In this document: positions 1-7,049 of the stretch, piece after piece
How positions within the stretch are numbered: position 1 is the first letter of the stretch
Layout: each line of letters starts with the position of its first letter
Origin: an uncultured bacterium
GTDB lineage: Bacteria; Bacteroidota; Bacteroidia; Bacteroidales; Muribaculaceae
DNA: 30,313 nt
Direction: 5' to 3'
Assembly (NCBI GenBank): GCA_905214715.1
Contig: CAJMMT010000023.1
Location: forward strand, 1-30,313
Position numbers and translations under genes: made by a program
The notes under the pieces: model-generated
Told to the model about the DNA's origin: nothing
Databases searched by the model: none
Seen by the model: only the letters and a program-made list of their open reading frames with translations

Positions 1-24
1 GGCGTTGTTTCCGGATTGCGGATG

Positions 25-55
25 CAAAGTTATAGCCTTTTTCCCCTCCCCGCAA
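25..55 (-). promoter_or_regulatory. Bacteroidetes-type promoter for a gene left of the window
   Basis: Read on the minus strand, a -7 box TAACTTTG (25-32) matches TAnnTTTG, and a TTG (53-55) lies 20 nt upstream as the -33 element. Transcription would run leftward out of the window, so the gene it serves is not visible. The call rests on consensus matching only. Confidence 0.45.
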
Positions 56-212
56 GTTTTCCGGCGAAAAAACCATCGGATATAACAATTTTACATGCCA
101 ATCGGTTTAACCTCACTGAATTAAATAAATGTTAATTTATATTTCATTGTGTTAATAAGGTACGGATAAAACTTTTGCATTTGTAGCCGCCTCAATTGAG
201 AATATAAAAACA

Positions 213-241
213 TCCCGACACCGAAGCATACGATGTCGGGA
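213..241 (-). terminator. Rho-independent terminator of the first ECF sigma gene
   Basis: TCCCGACA (213-220) and TGTCGGGA (234-241) form a perfect 8-bp stem with a 13-nt loop. On the minus strand the stem is followed by a T-rich run (GTTTTTATATT). It lies about 28 nt past the stop codon of the sigma gene. Confidence 0.75.
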
Positions 242-269
242 CGCTATAGCGGTATACCGATGCGATTAA

Positions 270-779
270 TCAGCGGTAGTCTTTCAGAATTTCGCGCATT
301 TTTTTACGTGTGAAGAAAATACGGCTTTTCACCGTGCCCAATGGCATGGAGAGCATATCCGAAATCTCTTCATACTTGTATCCTGCTACGTGCAGCGAGA
401 AGGGTTCGCGGAAATCGCGGGGGAAGGTATTCAAAATTTCCGCTATTTCCTTTACCGTATGGGCACCTTCCGGAGTCTGGATATTCGACTCAGACGATGT
501 GTTGATATGAAACAGGTCGTCTGAAAGATCCACCACAGTGTTCTCGCGCGAAGCCTTTCGGTAATTGTTGATAAAAATATTACGCATTATTGTGAGCATC
601 CAACCTTTGAAGTTGGCATCCTCGACAAACTTATCTTCGTTGTTCAGTGCCTTGAGAGTGGTATCCTGCACAAGGTCTTGCGCCTCCTCGATGTTCAGAG
701 TGAGTTTTAGTGCGAAAGAAAGCAAATTTGACTGCATCCCCAGCACGGAAGTCTTGAAAGAAGAAGTTGAATTGTTCAT
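270..779 (-). CDS. ECF-type RNA polymerase sigma factor (copy 1)
   Basis: This 169-residue sigma-70 family protein has the two-domain ECF layout. Sigma region 2 covers roughly residues 15-75, with EAQDLVQDTTLKAL and the region 2.3/2.4-like FKGWMLTIMRNIFINNYR. Sigma region 4 covers roughly 110-165, with the helix-turn-helix YKYEEISDMLSMPLGTVKSR. It would direct RNA polymerase to a dedicated promoter set. It is a clear paralog of the plus-strand sigma gene at 6331-6837, sharing long identical stretches in region 2. No anti-sigma gene is adjacent on either side, so control may be transcriptional or by a distant partner. The gene has its own promoter (822-853) and terminator (213-241), so it is monocistronic. 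The family call is firm; the regulon is unknown. Confidence 0.93.
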   Translation of the reverse strand: MNNSTSSFKTSVLGMQSNLLSFALKLTLNIEEAQDLVQDTTLKALNNEDKFVEDANFKGWMLTIMRNIFINNYRKASRENTVVDLSDDLFHINTSSESNIQTPEGAHTVKEIAEILNTFPRDFREPFSLHVAGYKYEEISDMLSMPLGTVKSRIFFTRKKMREILKDYR

Positions 780-821
780 AGTGGCTATATTTGTGCGGAA
801 TGATATTTATTTGTTCGGTTA

Positions 822-853
822 CAAAAATACTACCACACACCGTAATCTGCAAA
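822..853 (-). promoter_or_regulatory. Promoter of ECF sigma copy 1
   Basis: On the minus strand the -7 box is TATTTTTG (822-829) and the -33 box is TTTG (850-853), 20 nt apart, a full match to the Bacteroidetes housekeeping consensus. The predicted start near 815 leaves a leader of about 35 nt. Confidence 0.65.
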
Positions 854-967
854 AATTTAGTGTTACATCTTTATTAAAGATACAACAAGCTGAGATCCAA
901 TTATCTGCAATACGAAACGAGACCTTTATAGCGAAGGTGTTTCAGAAATATTTCAGATAAATGAAGA

Positions 968-989
968 AGACGCCGGACTCAGAGCGTCT
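968..989 (-). terminator. Possible weak terminator at the end of the CNNM operon
   Basis: AGACGC (968-973) pairs with GCGTCT (984-989), overlapping the CNNM stop codon. On the minus strand it is followed by a T-rich but interrupted tract (TCTTCATTTATC). The stem is only 6 bp, so read-through into the sigma gene is possible. Confidence 0.35.
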
Positions 990-2262
990 AATGACTTTCC
1001 CCTATTTTCTCGACCCTGACAGTCTCTATTTTGGTTGCCGACATCTTTTCTATTGTAAAACGGAGGCCATTGATATCATAGCTCTCGCCTTCTGCAGGCA
1101 GAGCTTCGGTATAACTCAATATATACCCGGCCAGGGTCTGATAGTCGTCCGACTCTTTGAGGTCAAGTCCGAATTTCTCATTTATATCCTCGATTTCCGC
1201 TCTTCCGGCAAATTCATAGACACCCGGTTCTATCTCGCGTCCGTACGATCGGCTACGGTCATGCTCATCTTCTATATCGCCGAAGATCTCCTCGACCAGG
1301 TCTTCGAGAGTAACCAGGCCGGAGGTGCCCCCGAACTCGTCGATCACTATCGCCAGCGATTTCTTTTCAGACATCATGCGGCGCATCATGCGGTTGGCAA
1401 GCATGGTCTCCGGAGTAAAGATTACCGGCTTGAGGTGCTGAGTCCAGTCTGCGGCGGGGTCAAAAAGTTCCGATACATGGATATATCCGACCACATCGTC
1501 GATATCCTCTTTATAAACCACAATCTTGGATCGACCAGTGGCTATGAAGATCTGCAGCAATTGCTGGCGCGTGGTGCCATTTATGCTTACCGCAACAATC
1601 TCGTTTCGCGGGATCATGCACTCGACAATCTCCGTGTCTTTGAAATCTATGGCATTACGGAATATTTTCACCTCATTTTCCACTTCAGACTTATCCGGCT
1701 GACTGTCTATCGATTCCTCAAGATAGTCATCAAGTTGGTCTATAGTCAGGTTTACCTCCTCCTCTTTGTCGGCCTTCATGCCGAACAGTCTCATAAGGCC
1801 GTGAGATATCAGACTTATAAGCAAAGCCACGGGATATAGCACGAGATATATGAGATATAACGGAAGCGCCAACAGACGCATCATGAAATTGGGATTGATA
1901 CGGAAAGTGGATTTCGGCAGGAATTCCCCGAACAGGAGTATGATACCTGTCGATAGAAGAGTGTTGCAAACCAGCACCAACCCCTCGTTAAGTCCGAGAT
2001 TCTCAAGCACCGGGTTTATCAGCATTGAGAAAGTTATGCCATATATGACCAACACCACATTGTTTCCCACAAGCAGGGTGGAGATGAACATATCTTCATG
2101 GCGCGAGAAACCGGTGATGATTCTGTTTACAAGTCCCCCTCGGGTAGCGTCGATCTGCACCCTGACTTTGTTCGACTGCACGAAAGCGATCTCGCTGCCC
2201 GAGAAAAGGCCCGAGAATATTACGGCTATTACCGTTATTATGATTGCTGTAGTAATCGACAT
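988..2262 (-). CDS. CNNM/HlyC-CorC family transporter (DUF21-CBS-CorC domains)
   Basis: This 424-residue inner-membrane protein has the full family architecture. An N-terminal DUF21/CNNM transmembrane domain (about residues 1-190) begins with a hydrophobic helix and the FSGSEIA segment. A CBS pair follows (about 215-340, with MIPRNEIVAV and the VIDEFGGTSGLVTLEDLVEE signature), then a C-terminal CorC/HlyC domain (about 345-420). Family members are linked to Mg2+/Co2+ export or homeostasis; in Bacteroidetes relatives are often labelled hemolysin or GldE-like. It is the last gene of the operon, 27 nt after lptC. Nothing shows it is haemolytic, and the old name should not be taken literally. The domain call is firm; the ion is inferred from the family. 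Confidence 0.9.
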   Translation of the reverse strand: MSITTAIIITVIAVIFSGLFSGSEIAFVQSNKVRVQIDATRGGLVNRIITGFSRHEDMFISTLLVGNNVVLVIYGITFSMLINPVLENLGLNEGLVLVCNTLLSTGIILLFGEFLPKSTFRINPNFMMRLLALPLYLIYLVLYPVALLISLISHGLMRLFGMKADKEEEVNLTIDQLDDYLEESIDSQPDKSEVENEVKIFRNAIDFKDTEIVECMIPRNEIVAVSINGTTRQQLLQIFIATGRSKIVVYKEDIDDVVGYIHVSELFDPAADWTQHLKPVIFTPETMLANRMMRRMMSEKKSLAIVIDEFGGTSGLVTLEDLVEEIFGDIEDEHDRSRSYGREIEPGVYEFAGRAEIEDINEKFGLDLKESDDYQTLAGYILSYTEALPAEGESYDINGLRFTIEKMSATKIETVRVEKIGESH

Positions 2263-2289
2263 AATTCTTTATCCCCCTTTTTCTACCGG

Positions 2290-2883
2290 TCAGCGCGAAG
2301 TCTCCTCGATCGGGAATATGCCTTCCGGATGTATTATGCGGTAGTCCGTAAGCTGATCGTTCGATACGAAACCGTGTCCTTCTATGACGTGGGTAGGAGT
2401 TTCCACATGTATGAAACTGTCGGAATAGAGACGGTGAGCTCTCTCGTCCCAGAAAAGCTGCTGCGTCTGGAAGAGGGTGCCCGGCATACGCCGAAGCTCC
2501 ACATTGCCGTCAAGACGCCATAGCCGCTCGAATTTAAGATAACGGGCCGAATCGGCGGCTACCGAAGCTATGACATGGAACTGACGGTCGAATTTCTGAA
2601 GATAGAGCCCCTTGGGAAAACGCCAGTAGGGAGTGTCGACTTCGTCAAACACTTCCCAGAGCGGCGATACGATCTTATACTGCGTTATTCCGGAATCGGA
2701 AATCAGAGTGGAGATGTTCACCGTCTTCATCGTAGGCATACCTTTCATGGAAAGAGAGGAGGCCACGTCTACCTTTTTCTCTTCCCGGCAGCCGGCCCCG
2801 GCTATGAGCATCAACATGAAAGCCAGCGGCAACAATGCCCTGAGTCGGGTGTCGGTCAACGTATTTTTCTTTGCCAGAACCAC
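2290..2883 (-). CDS. lptC: LptC-like lipopolysaccharide export protein
   Basis: This 197-residue protein has an N-terminal hydrophobic segment ending in AGAGC, a possible but imperfect lipobox, so it may be a lipoprotein or a single-pass inner-membrane protein. The rest matches the Bacteroidetes LptC fold: an SDSGITQYKIVSP-like start, YWRFPKGLYLQKF, and strands through the YSDSFIHVETPTHVIEGHGF region. LptC bridges the LptB2FG transporter and the periplasmic LptA bridge in LPS transport. The GTG start overlaps the upstream OMP gene by 28 nt, implying translational coupling. The next in-frame Met falls inside the hydrophobic segment, so the GTG is the better start. The other Lpt genes are not in the window. 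Confidence 0.85.
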   Translation of the reverse strand: MVLAKKNTLTDTRLRALLPLAFMLMLIAGAGCREEKKVDVASSLSMKGMPTMKTVNISTLISDSGITQYKIVSPLWEVFDEVDTPYWRFPKGLYLQKFDRQFHVIASVAADSARYLKFERLWRLDGNVELRRMPGTLFQTQQLFWDERAHRLYSDSFIHVETPTHVIEGHGFVSNDQLTDYRIIHPEGIFPIEETSR

Positions 2884-4118
2884 AGTTCGTTGAAATTAAG
2901 GCCGAGGGTAACGCTGAGATAATCCTCCTTGACAAGAGGGTTAGGGTGCCCCTGACGGTGGCGCCATTCCACACCAAGGTTGATCATGGTCTTGTCTTGC
3001 GGAGTATGGAGGCCGAAACCGCAGCTCAGACCGTACTCCCGCAACGAATTGCCGTCGATATTCAGATAATCGCGCGAACACCATGCGCCCAGACGATAAG
3101 CCACACGCTGAAGATAGCTGCCTCGCACCCGGGGCACATACTCCGCTCCGGCCGCTATCTTGATACGGTCATTGAACTTCATGCCCTGGAACACCATCAC
3201 ATCCGGGTCCGCCGAGCTATAAAGAGGAGAATACGGAGCCTTCGACCACTGCTGCCAGGTGAAATCGGCCTCGACGGTAAGACGCGAGGCGCGCTCGCGT
3301 TTCCAGCTGATACCTGCCCCCACGCTGTTGGGAGTATAGTATTTACCCTTCATGGAACCGTAGGCTACGGTATCGGGAGCTGTCTGGCTCGTAGTCTCCT
3401 GAATCGTGGCCCAGGTGTGCCCACGCATGCTCTTTTTGGGTGAATAAGTAACACCGAGAGTGAGCTGATTCAACGGATTGAGCTTAACGGTATATTGCGC
3501 ACCTATGACTATATTCCAGTCGCGCACCTGCATGATCTGCTCGAAGAGGGTGTTGCCGTAGTTGGACGGGGAGGTGTATACGTCGTTCTGGATATTTCCG
3601 AAGTCGTAAGAGACATTCACACCTAACGAAGCGCCGGCATACCGTCCGCTGACTCCGACATAAACCTCGTTGATACCTCCCGAGCCCTGATTTGACATCG
3701 CTCCGTGGCGTATCTCGTTGCCGAAAGAATAGCCCACCGACGAGTATGGCAGCAAACCCACCGAGCCTCCCATATATTTGCCCAATGGGAACTGCATGGT
3801 AATGTAGTCGAGGCCACCTCCGATTGTCTTTTCTTTCTCGGCACCCTCCTTACGCCATGTAAAGGCAATGTCGGCCCCCATGTCCCATAAAAAGGTGAGT
3901 GAGTCTATCCGGGCGTATGATGCCGGGTTCATGACGTTTATCTGCCGGCCATCGCTCATGGCATATCCCACGCCGCCCATCTGGCGCTGCATCGACGTGG
4001 CCCGGTCTCCGAGCAAGCCATATCCATACATCGAGTAGGGAGACGTGGTCTGCTGGGCCATCATATGCGGCATTACCGACAGGGCGGCCACTATAAAAAG
4101 GAGGTGTCTTATTTTCAT
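2856..4118 (-). CDS. FadL-like outer-membrane beta-barrel protein
   Basis: This 420-residue protein has a clear signal peptide (residues 1-21, ending MMAQ). The mature start SPYSMYGYGLLGD is followed by alternating amphipathic strands, and the C-terminus is aromatic. The N-terminal pattern (GGVGYAMSDGRQINVMNPASYARIDS) is typical of the Bacteroidetes FadL/OmpP1-type barrels often annotated as hypothetical outer-membrane protein. The substrate is unknown. It lies 51 nt downstream of coaX and overlaps lptC, so it belongs to the same operon. The coaX - OMP - lptC order recurs in Bacteroidetes as I know it, which suggests an envelope-biogenesis role (inference). Confidence 0.75.
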   Translation of the reverse strand: MKIRHLLFIVAALSVMPHMMAQQTTSPYSMYGYGLLGDRATSMQRQMGGVGYAMSDGRQINVMNPASYARIDSLTFLWDMGADIAFTWRKEGAEKEKTIGGGLDYITMQFPLGKYMGGSVGLLPYSSVGYSFGNEIRHGAMSNQGSGGINEVYVGVSGRYAGASLGVNVSYDFGNIQNDVYTSPSNYGNTLFEQIMQVRDWNIVIGAQYTVKLNPLNQLTLGVTYSPKKSMRGHTWATIQETTSQTAPDTVAYGSMKGKYYTPNSVGAGISWKRERASRLTVEADFTWQQWSKAPYSPLYSSADPDVMVFQGMKFNDRIKIAAGAEYVPRVRGSYLQRVAYRLGAWCSRDYLNIDGNSLREYGLSCGFGLHTPQDKTMINLGVEWRHRQGHPNPLVKEDYLSVTLGLNFNELWFWQRKIR

Positions 4119-4169
4119 TTTGTCTGAATAATTACTTTTTCGTATCCTCGTCGGGGAGAACGCTCCACG

Positions 4170-4931
4170 TCAGGAAAGCTGTTCGTTATATGTCAATATT
4201 TTGCGTAGGCCGATACCTACCAGTTCAGGGGTAACCTGTATGTCGATCGTAGGGTCGATCTCCTTCAGGCGTGCCGCCAGCAGCCGGGCGTCGCCACCTG
4301 CAAGCACCATGCGCCCCACTCCAAAGGCACGCTTAAGCCATCCGAATCGCGACGCAAGCTCCATCGCCGCTCCCCACACGCAGCCGCTCAGCATGCTTTC
4401 ACGGGTTGAGTCGCCGCATACGGGACTCACATCCTCGCGCAACGTAATTTCAGGCAGACGTGCTGTAAACGCATGCAACGAGCGCAGTCTGAGTCTGATA
4501 CCGGGAGCTATCGAGCCGCCTCCGAACCTTCCCGGAGGCAGAAGCAGATCGGCCGTAATCGCAGTTCCGGCATCGGCTACCATGACCGGTTCGGTCATAC
4601 CCTTTTCCCATGCCCCTACCAAAGCGGCCACCCGATCAAGCCCCAGAGCTTCGGCAGGACGGTAGGAGACCTCTATAGGAACAGGCGTACCGTGGGTAAG
4701 AACCATGAAGTCGTCGGGCAACAGACACCGCAGCGACTCCACCAGCTTCACATCCATCTGCCCCACACTGCAATAGATACCCCCCGAGGCCCCGAAAGAT
4801 TCGGCAAGCGCAAGCACCTCATCGTCGCCCGGACGCGCAAGACGATGCAACGCCACGCACCGATCTCCCTCGAAGAGCATGAGCTTGGTGAGGGAATTGC
4901 CACGGTCTATTACCAATACCTTTTCAGCCAC
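4170..4931 (-). CDS. coaX: Type III pantothenate kinase
   Basis: CoaX phosphorylates pantothenate, the first step of coenzyme A synthesis. At 253 residues it is normal for the family. ASKHA-fold motifs are visible: the phosphate-1 motif IDRGNSLTK near residue 8 (family usually D.GNT), the LDRVAA segment (family G.DR.A), ADAGTAIT as the second phosphate-binding motif, and GGGSIAPG as the third. The DRGNS version of the first motif is a mild variant. The start is GTG and overlaps the stop of the preceding membrane-protein gene by 8 nt, so translation is probably coupled. The enzyme is cytoplasmic and needs no partner. I regard the assignment as secure. Confidence 0.92.
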   Translation of the reverse strand: MAEKVLVIDRGNSLTKLMLFEGDRCVALHRLARPGDDEVLALAESFGASGGIYCSVGQMDVKLVESLRCLLPDDFMVLTHGTPVPIEVSYRPAEALGLDRVAALVGAWEKGMTEPVMVADAGTAITADLLLPPGRFGGGSIAPGIRLRLRSLHAFTARLPEITLREDVSPVCGDSTRESMLSGCVWGAAMELASRFGWLKRAFGVGRMVLAGGDARLLAARLKEIDPTIDIQVTPELVGIGLRKILTYNEQLS

Positions 4932-5376
4932 GGTCTGAGATACCCTCTTTTTTCATGCGTGAGACTATCATCCAGGAAGCGATGGTCTGTATGGCGGCGC
5001 CGACTATGGTAAACACGACAGTGTTACGCATGAGCGCCAGCACACCGGCACCTTCGCCCAGACGGGATGCGGTATAGAACCAGAAGCCGGAGGCGATGCA
5101 GAAAGCGATACCGGCCCAGAATTCCATGCGGCGCAGACGACGCAGCCGAACACTTTCATCGGGATCAGACACATCTACCATACGCGCGACGGTATATATC
5201 ACCGCACCTGCGGCATATACCCAGCAGAATACTTTCATCCATTCCGGATTGGCTCCGGTGGCGAAGGGCGATACCATCGCCGCGCATACCAGCAACAGTC
5301 CGAATGTAGCTATGTTTTCACACGCGCGACGCAACTTCTTTTTCTTTGCGCGCTTCGTGGATCTGTTTTCCGACAT
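4924..5376 (-). CDS. Small four-helix membrane protein of unknown function
   Basis: This 150-residue protein starts with a very basic segment (KRAKKKKLRR). Four hydrophobic stretches follow: about residues 21-40, 48-65, 86-105 and 114-137. The Lys/Arg-rich N-terminus should sit in the cytoplasm by the positive-inside rule. I do not recognise a named family or catalytic motifs. It lies between the septum initiator (9-nt gap) and coaX (8-nt overlap), so it is co-expressed with both. A conserved position beside coaX in relatives would be the best lead to its role. Confidence 0.75.
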   Translation of the reverse strand: MSENRSTKRAKKKKLRRACENIATFGLLLVCAAMVSPFATGANPEWMKVFCWVYAAGAVIYTVARMVDVSDPDESVRLRRLRRMEFWAGIAFCIASGFWFYTASRLGEGAGVLALMRNTVVFTIVGAAIQTIASWMIVSRMKKEGISDRG

Positions 5377-5385
5377 AATATATTG

Positions 5386-5703
5386 TTATTTCAATTCCGG
5401 GACAAGAAGAAACACATCTTCGTCCGGCTTCTGCATATGATACTGCTCGCGGGCCAGATGCTCGAGATCTTCGGTTCCATGTTCCAGTGCTTCGCGGCGC
5501 TGACGGTAATATGCGGCCGAATCCAGATTCTCTTTTATCTGACTTTTAAGTTCGGATATCTGACGGTCGTATTCCATGCTCAGCCTTACCGAGGTCTCCT
5601 CGTTGAAGAAAAGAACCATCACCACCACCCCGCCGATTACGAGAACCGGCAGGAAGGAGCGGCGTCTTATCCAGAAATTTATTTTCTTTAATCTCTTTCC
5701 CAC
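5386..5703 (-). CDS. Septum formation initiator family protein (DivIC/FtsB type)
   Basis: This 105-residue bitopic protein has a short basic cytoplasmic N-terminus (GKRLKKINFWIRRR), one TM helix (about residues 17-34), a coiled-coil stretch (about 38-80, with RQISELKSQIKENLDSAAYYRQRREALE) and a short C-terminal tail containing REQYHMQKPDEDVFLL. The layout matches DivIC/FtsB, which joins FtsL and FtsQ at the division site. The start must be GTG at 5703: an in-frame TAA sits directly before it, and the next in-frame Met lies inside the TM helix. A MITE-like element begins only 2 nt upstream of this GTG, so the native 5' region may have been replaced. It heads the operon that runs to the CNNM gene. 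Confidence 0.85.
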   Translation of the reverse strand: MGKRLKKINFWIRRRSFLPVLVIGGVVVMVLFFNEETSVRLSMEYDRQISELKSQIKENLDSAAYYRQRREALEHGTEDLEHLAREQYHMQKPDEDVFLLVPELK

Positions 5704-5705
5704 TT

Positions 5706-5902
5706 AGAGAATGTTTGGATTTAACTTCCATTCACCCGAAGAGGATTTTTTGAGATGTTTCCGCAAGTTGAGGAGGGCGCGGTGCGGGCACCGTAACCGA
5801 CGAAATCTTGGCGGAAACAGCCAAAAAAGGCCTTCGGGGGGATGGAAAGAATTTACCTTCCATCCCTCAATTATAAATTCGTGTTAAATTCAAACATTCT
5901 CT
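5706..5902. repeat. MITE-like element with 20-bp terminal inverted repeats
   Basis: Bases 5706-5725 and 5883-5902 are inverted copies matching at 19 of 20 positions (AGAGAATGTTTG then A/G then ATTTAAC). The 197-bp interior has no gene but is rich in foldable sequence. GTTTCCGC near 5757 faces GCGGAAAC near 5811 across about 45 nt, and GGGATGGAA faces TTCCATCCC around 5840-5875. This is the size and form of a miniature inverted-repeat element. A related half-copy (AGAATGTTTGAATTAA) follows directly at 5904-5919. No clear target-site duplication was found. Whether it is repeated elsewhere in the genome cannot be seen here. Confidence 0.6.
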
Positions 5903-5917
5903 CAGAATGTTTGAATT
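5887..5917. repeat. 14-bp perfect hairpin at the right edge of the element
   Basis: AATTCAAACATTCT (5887-5900) and AGAATGTTTGAATT (5904-5917) pair perfectly around a CTC loop. The left arm lies in the right terminal repeat and the right arm in the extra half-copy. It has no T-run on either side, so it does not look like a standard terminator. Confidence 0.6.
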
Positions 5918-5926
5918 AAGAATATG

Positions 5927-5934
5927 CAAATTTA
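5927..5934 (-). promoter_or_regulatory. Candidate -7 box for the divIC-coaX-lptC operon
   Basis: Read on the minus strand, TAAATTTG is a full TAnnTTTG match. No TTTG is found at the usual 19-20 nt spacing, so support is partial. If used, transcription would start near 5920 and run through the whole MITE-like element before reaching the GTG at 5703. Confidence 0.3.
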
Positions 5935-6330
5935 ACCTTTCCTTGCCAATAAGGAAACCCATTTAACTATTTTTTAATACCATGTAGCCATAGAATAGGG
6001 AAATGGATATGGGAAAGAGATGGATGTTAATGAAAATTTCAAGTTCTATCACGGGAAATTGTTACAAACCGGGCCAAGGAGCTTCTTCCAATAAGAAACC
6101 CGCCGTCAGTGAACTATCGCGGCAATGCCGGCGATACAATATTCAAAATGCAAGTTGACACTTACACTTTGCCAAATATTTCAAAAATATTACAATGAAA
6201 TTACAGAACTGTATCACATTTTGCAATAATTTCTTATCATCTTTGTAACAAATTTCCATATCCGATTTCACATGGGCAATGTTTTAAGAATATAAGACAA
6301 CTTAAAACAATAACCATAAAAAACACTACC
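5935..6330. other. Divergent intergenic region upstream of ECF sigma copy 2
   Basis: This AT-rich stretch separates the septum-initiator operon from the plus-strand sigma gene. No open frame with coding character was found. It contains a TTTTG (6219-6223) and a CATCTTTG (6238-6245) that resemble promoter boxes, but they are only 14 nt apart. The sigma gene's promoter is therefore not confidently located; an ECF-type autoregulated promoter is possible. Confidence 0.4.
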
Positions 6331-6837
6331 ATGGCTGATTCCACTACATTCAAACAGAGACTTCTCGCCCTTCAGGGCAATCTTCTGAACTTCGCTTATC
6401 AGCTGACTACAAACCGCGATGAAGCGCAAGACCTGGTACAGGACACGACTCTCAAAGTACTCGACAACGAGACAAAATATGTTGAGAACGTAAACTTCAA
6501 GGGATGGGTTTTCACCATCATGCGCAACATCTTCATCAACAACTATCGTCGTCAGGTGCGCAGCGCCACAGTGATAGACACTACCGAAGACCTCTACCAC
6601 CTGAACCTCTCCCAGGAATCAGGTCTTGACAATCCCGAAGGCTCCTACGCAGCCCAGGAGATTTCAAAAGCCATCAACGCTTTCGGAGACGAATATCGCG
6701 TGCCCTTCACCATGTTTCTGGCAGGTTACAAATATTCCGAGATTGCGGAGCACATGAATCTGCCGTTAGGCACCATCAAGAGCCGCATCTTCTTCGCCCG
6801 CAAGCGTCTGCAGAGCCAGCTTGCCGACTTCCGCTAA
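6331..6837 (+). CDS. ECF-type RNA polymerase sigma factor (copy 2)
   Basis: This 168-residue protein has the same plan as copy 1. Sigma region 2 contains EAQDLVQDTTLKVL and FKGWVFTIMRNIFINNYR. Sigma region 4 contains YKYSEIAEHMNLPLGTIKSR. The two are near-identical through region 2.2-2.4, the part that touches core polymerase and the -10 element, but differ in the linker (about residues 75-110), so promoter sets may overlap. No anti-sigma gene follows: the next gene is on the other strand beyond a strong terminator. The upstream AT-rich region has no clear housekeeping promoter. The family call is firm; the regulon is unknown. Confidence 0.93.
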   Translation: MADSTTFKQRLLALQGNLLNFAYQLTTNRDEAQDLVQDTTLKVLDNETKYVENVNFKGWVFTIMRNIFINNYRRQVRSATVIDTTEDLYHLNLSQESGLDNPEGSYAAQEISKAINAFGDEYRVPFTMFLAGYKYSEIAEHMNLPLGTIKSRIFFARKRLQSQLADFR

Positions 6838-6848
6838 AGATTTACGGC

Positions 6849-6917
6849 CGGCGTAAGAAACCGGCTGAGCCCAAACAAGGGGACGGCGTAAGAACCCGGA
6901 CCCACACCAAACAAAGG
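6849..6917. repeat. Two-copy imperfect tandem repeat, about 35 nt per unit
   Basis: CGGCGTAAGAAACCGG (6849-6864) recurs as CGGCGTAAGAACCCGG (6884-6899). In each unit the sequence CCAAACAA follows at a similar distance (6871 and 6907). It lies directly after the sigma gene stop and before the terminator. It codes for nothing I can recognise. Confidence 0.6.
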
Positions 6918-6998
6918 TAAAAAAGATTATAAATAAAGCCAATTACAATAAACAATGCCATTGGTAGCGAAAGCAACAAGAATCAGTAAATGAAACAT

Positions 6999-7038
6999 AA
7001 AAAATGAACGCCGGTCGAAAAGCCGGCGTTCATTTTTT
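6999..7038. terminator. Strong bidirectional rho-independent terminator
   Basis: A perfect 16-bp stem pairs 6999-7014 with 7023-7038 around an 8-nt loop. It has GCCGG cores flanked by A6 on the left and T6 on the right. It sits between the plus-strand sigma gene and the minus-strand barrel gene that ends at 7050, so it can serve both. Confidence 0.9.
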
Positions 7039-7049
7039 AGTTGCCGCTG

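Noticed and set aside
961..1839. Plus-strand open frame of 292 codons
   Set aside because: It is antisense to the CNNM transporter gene and lacks any recognisable domain.
6219..6245. Housekeeping promoter for ECF sigma copy 2
   Set aside because: The boxes TTTTG and CATCTTTG are only 14 nt apart and the -7 box misses its first T.
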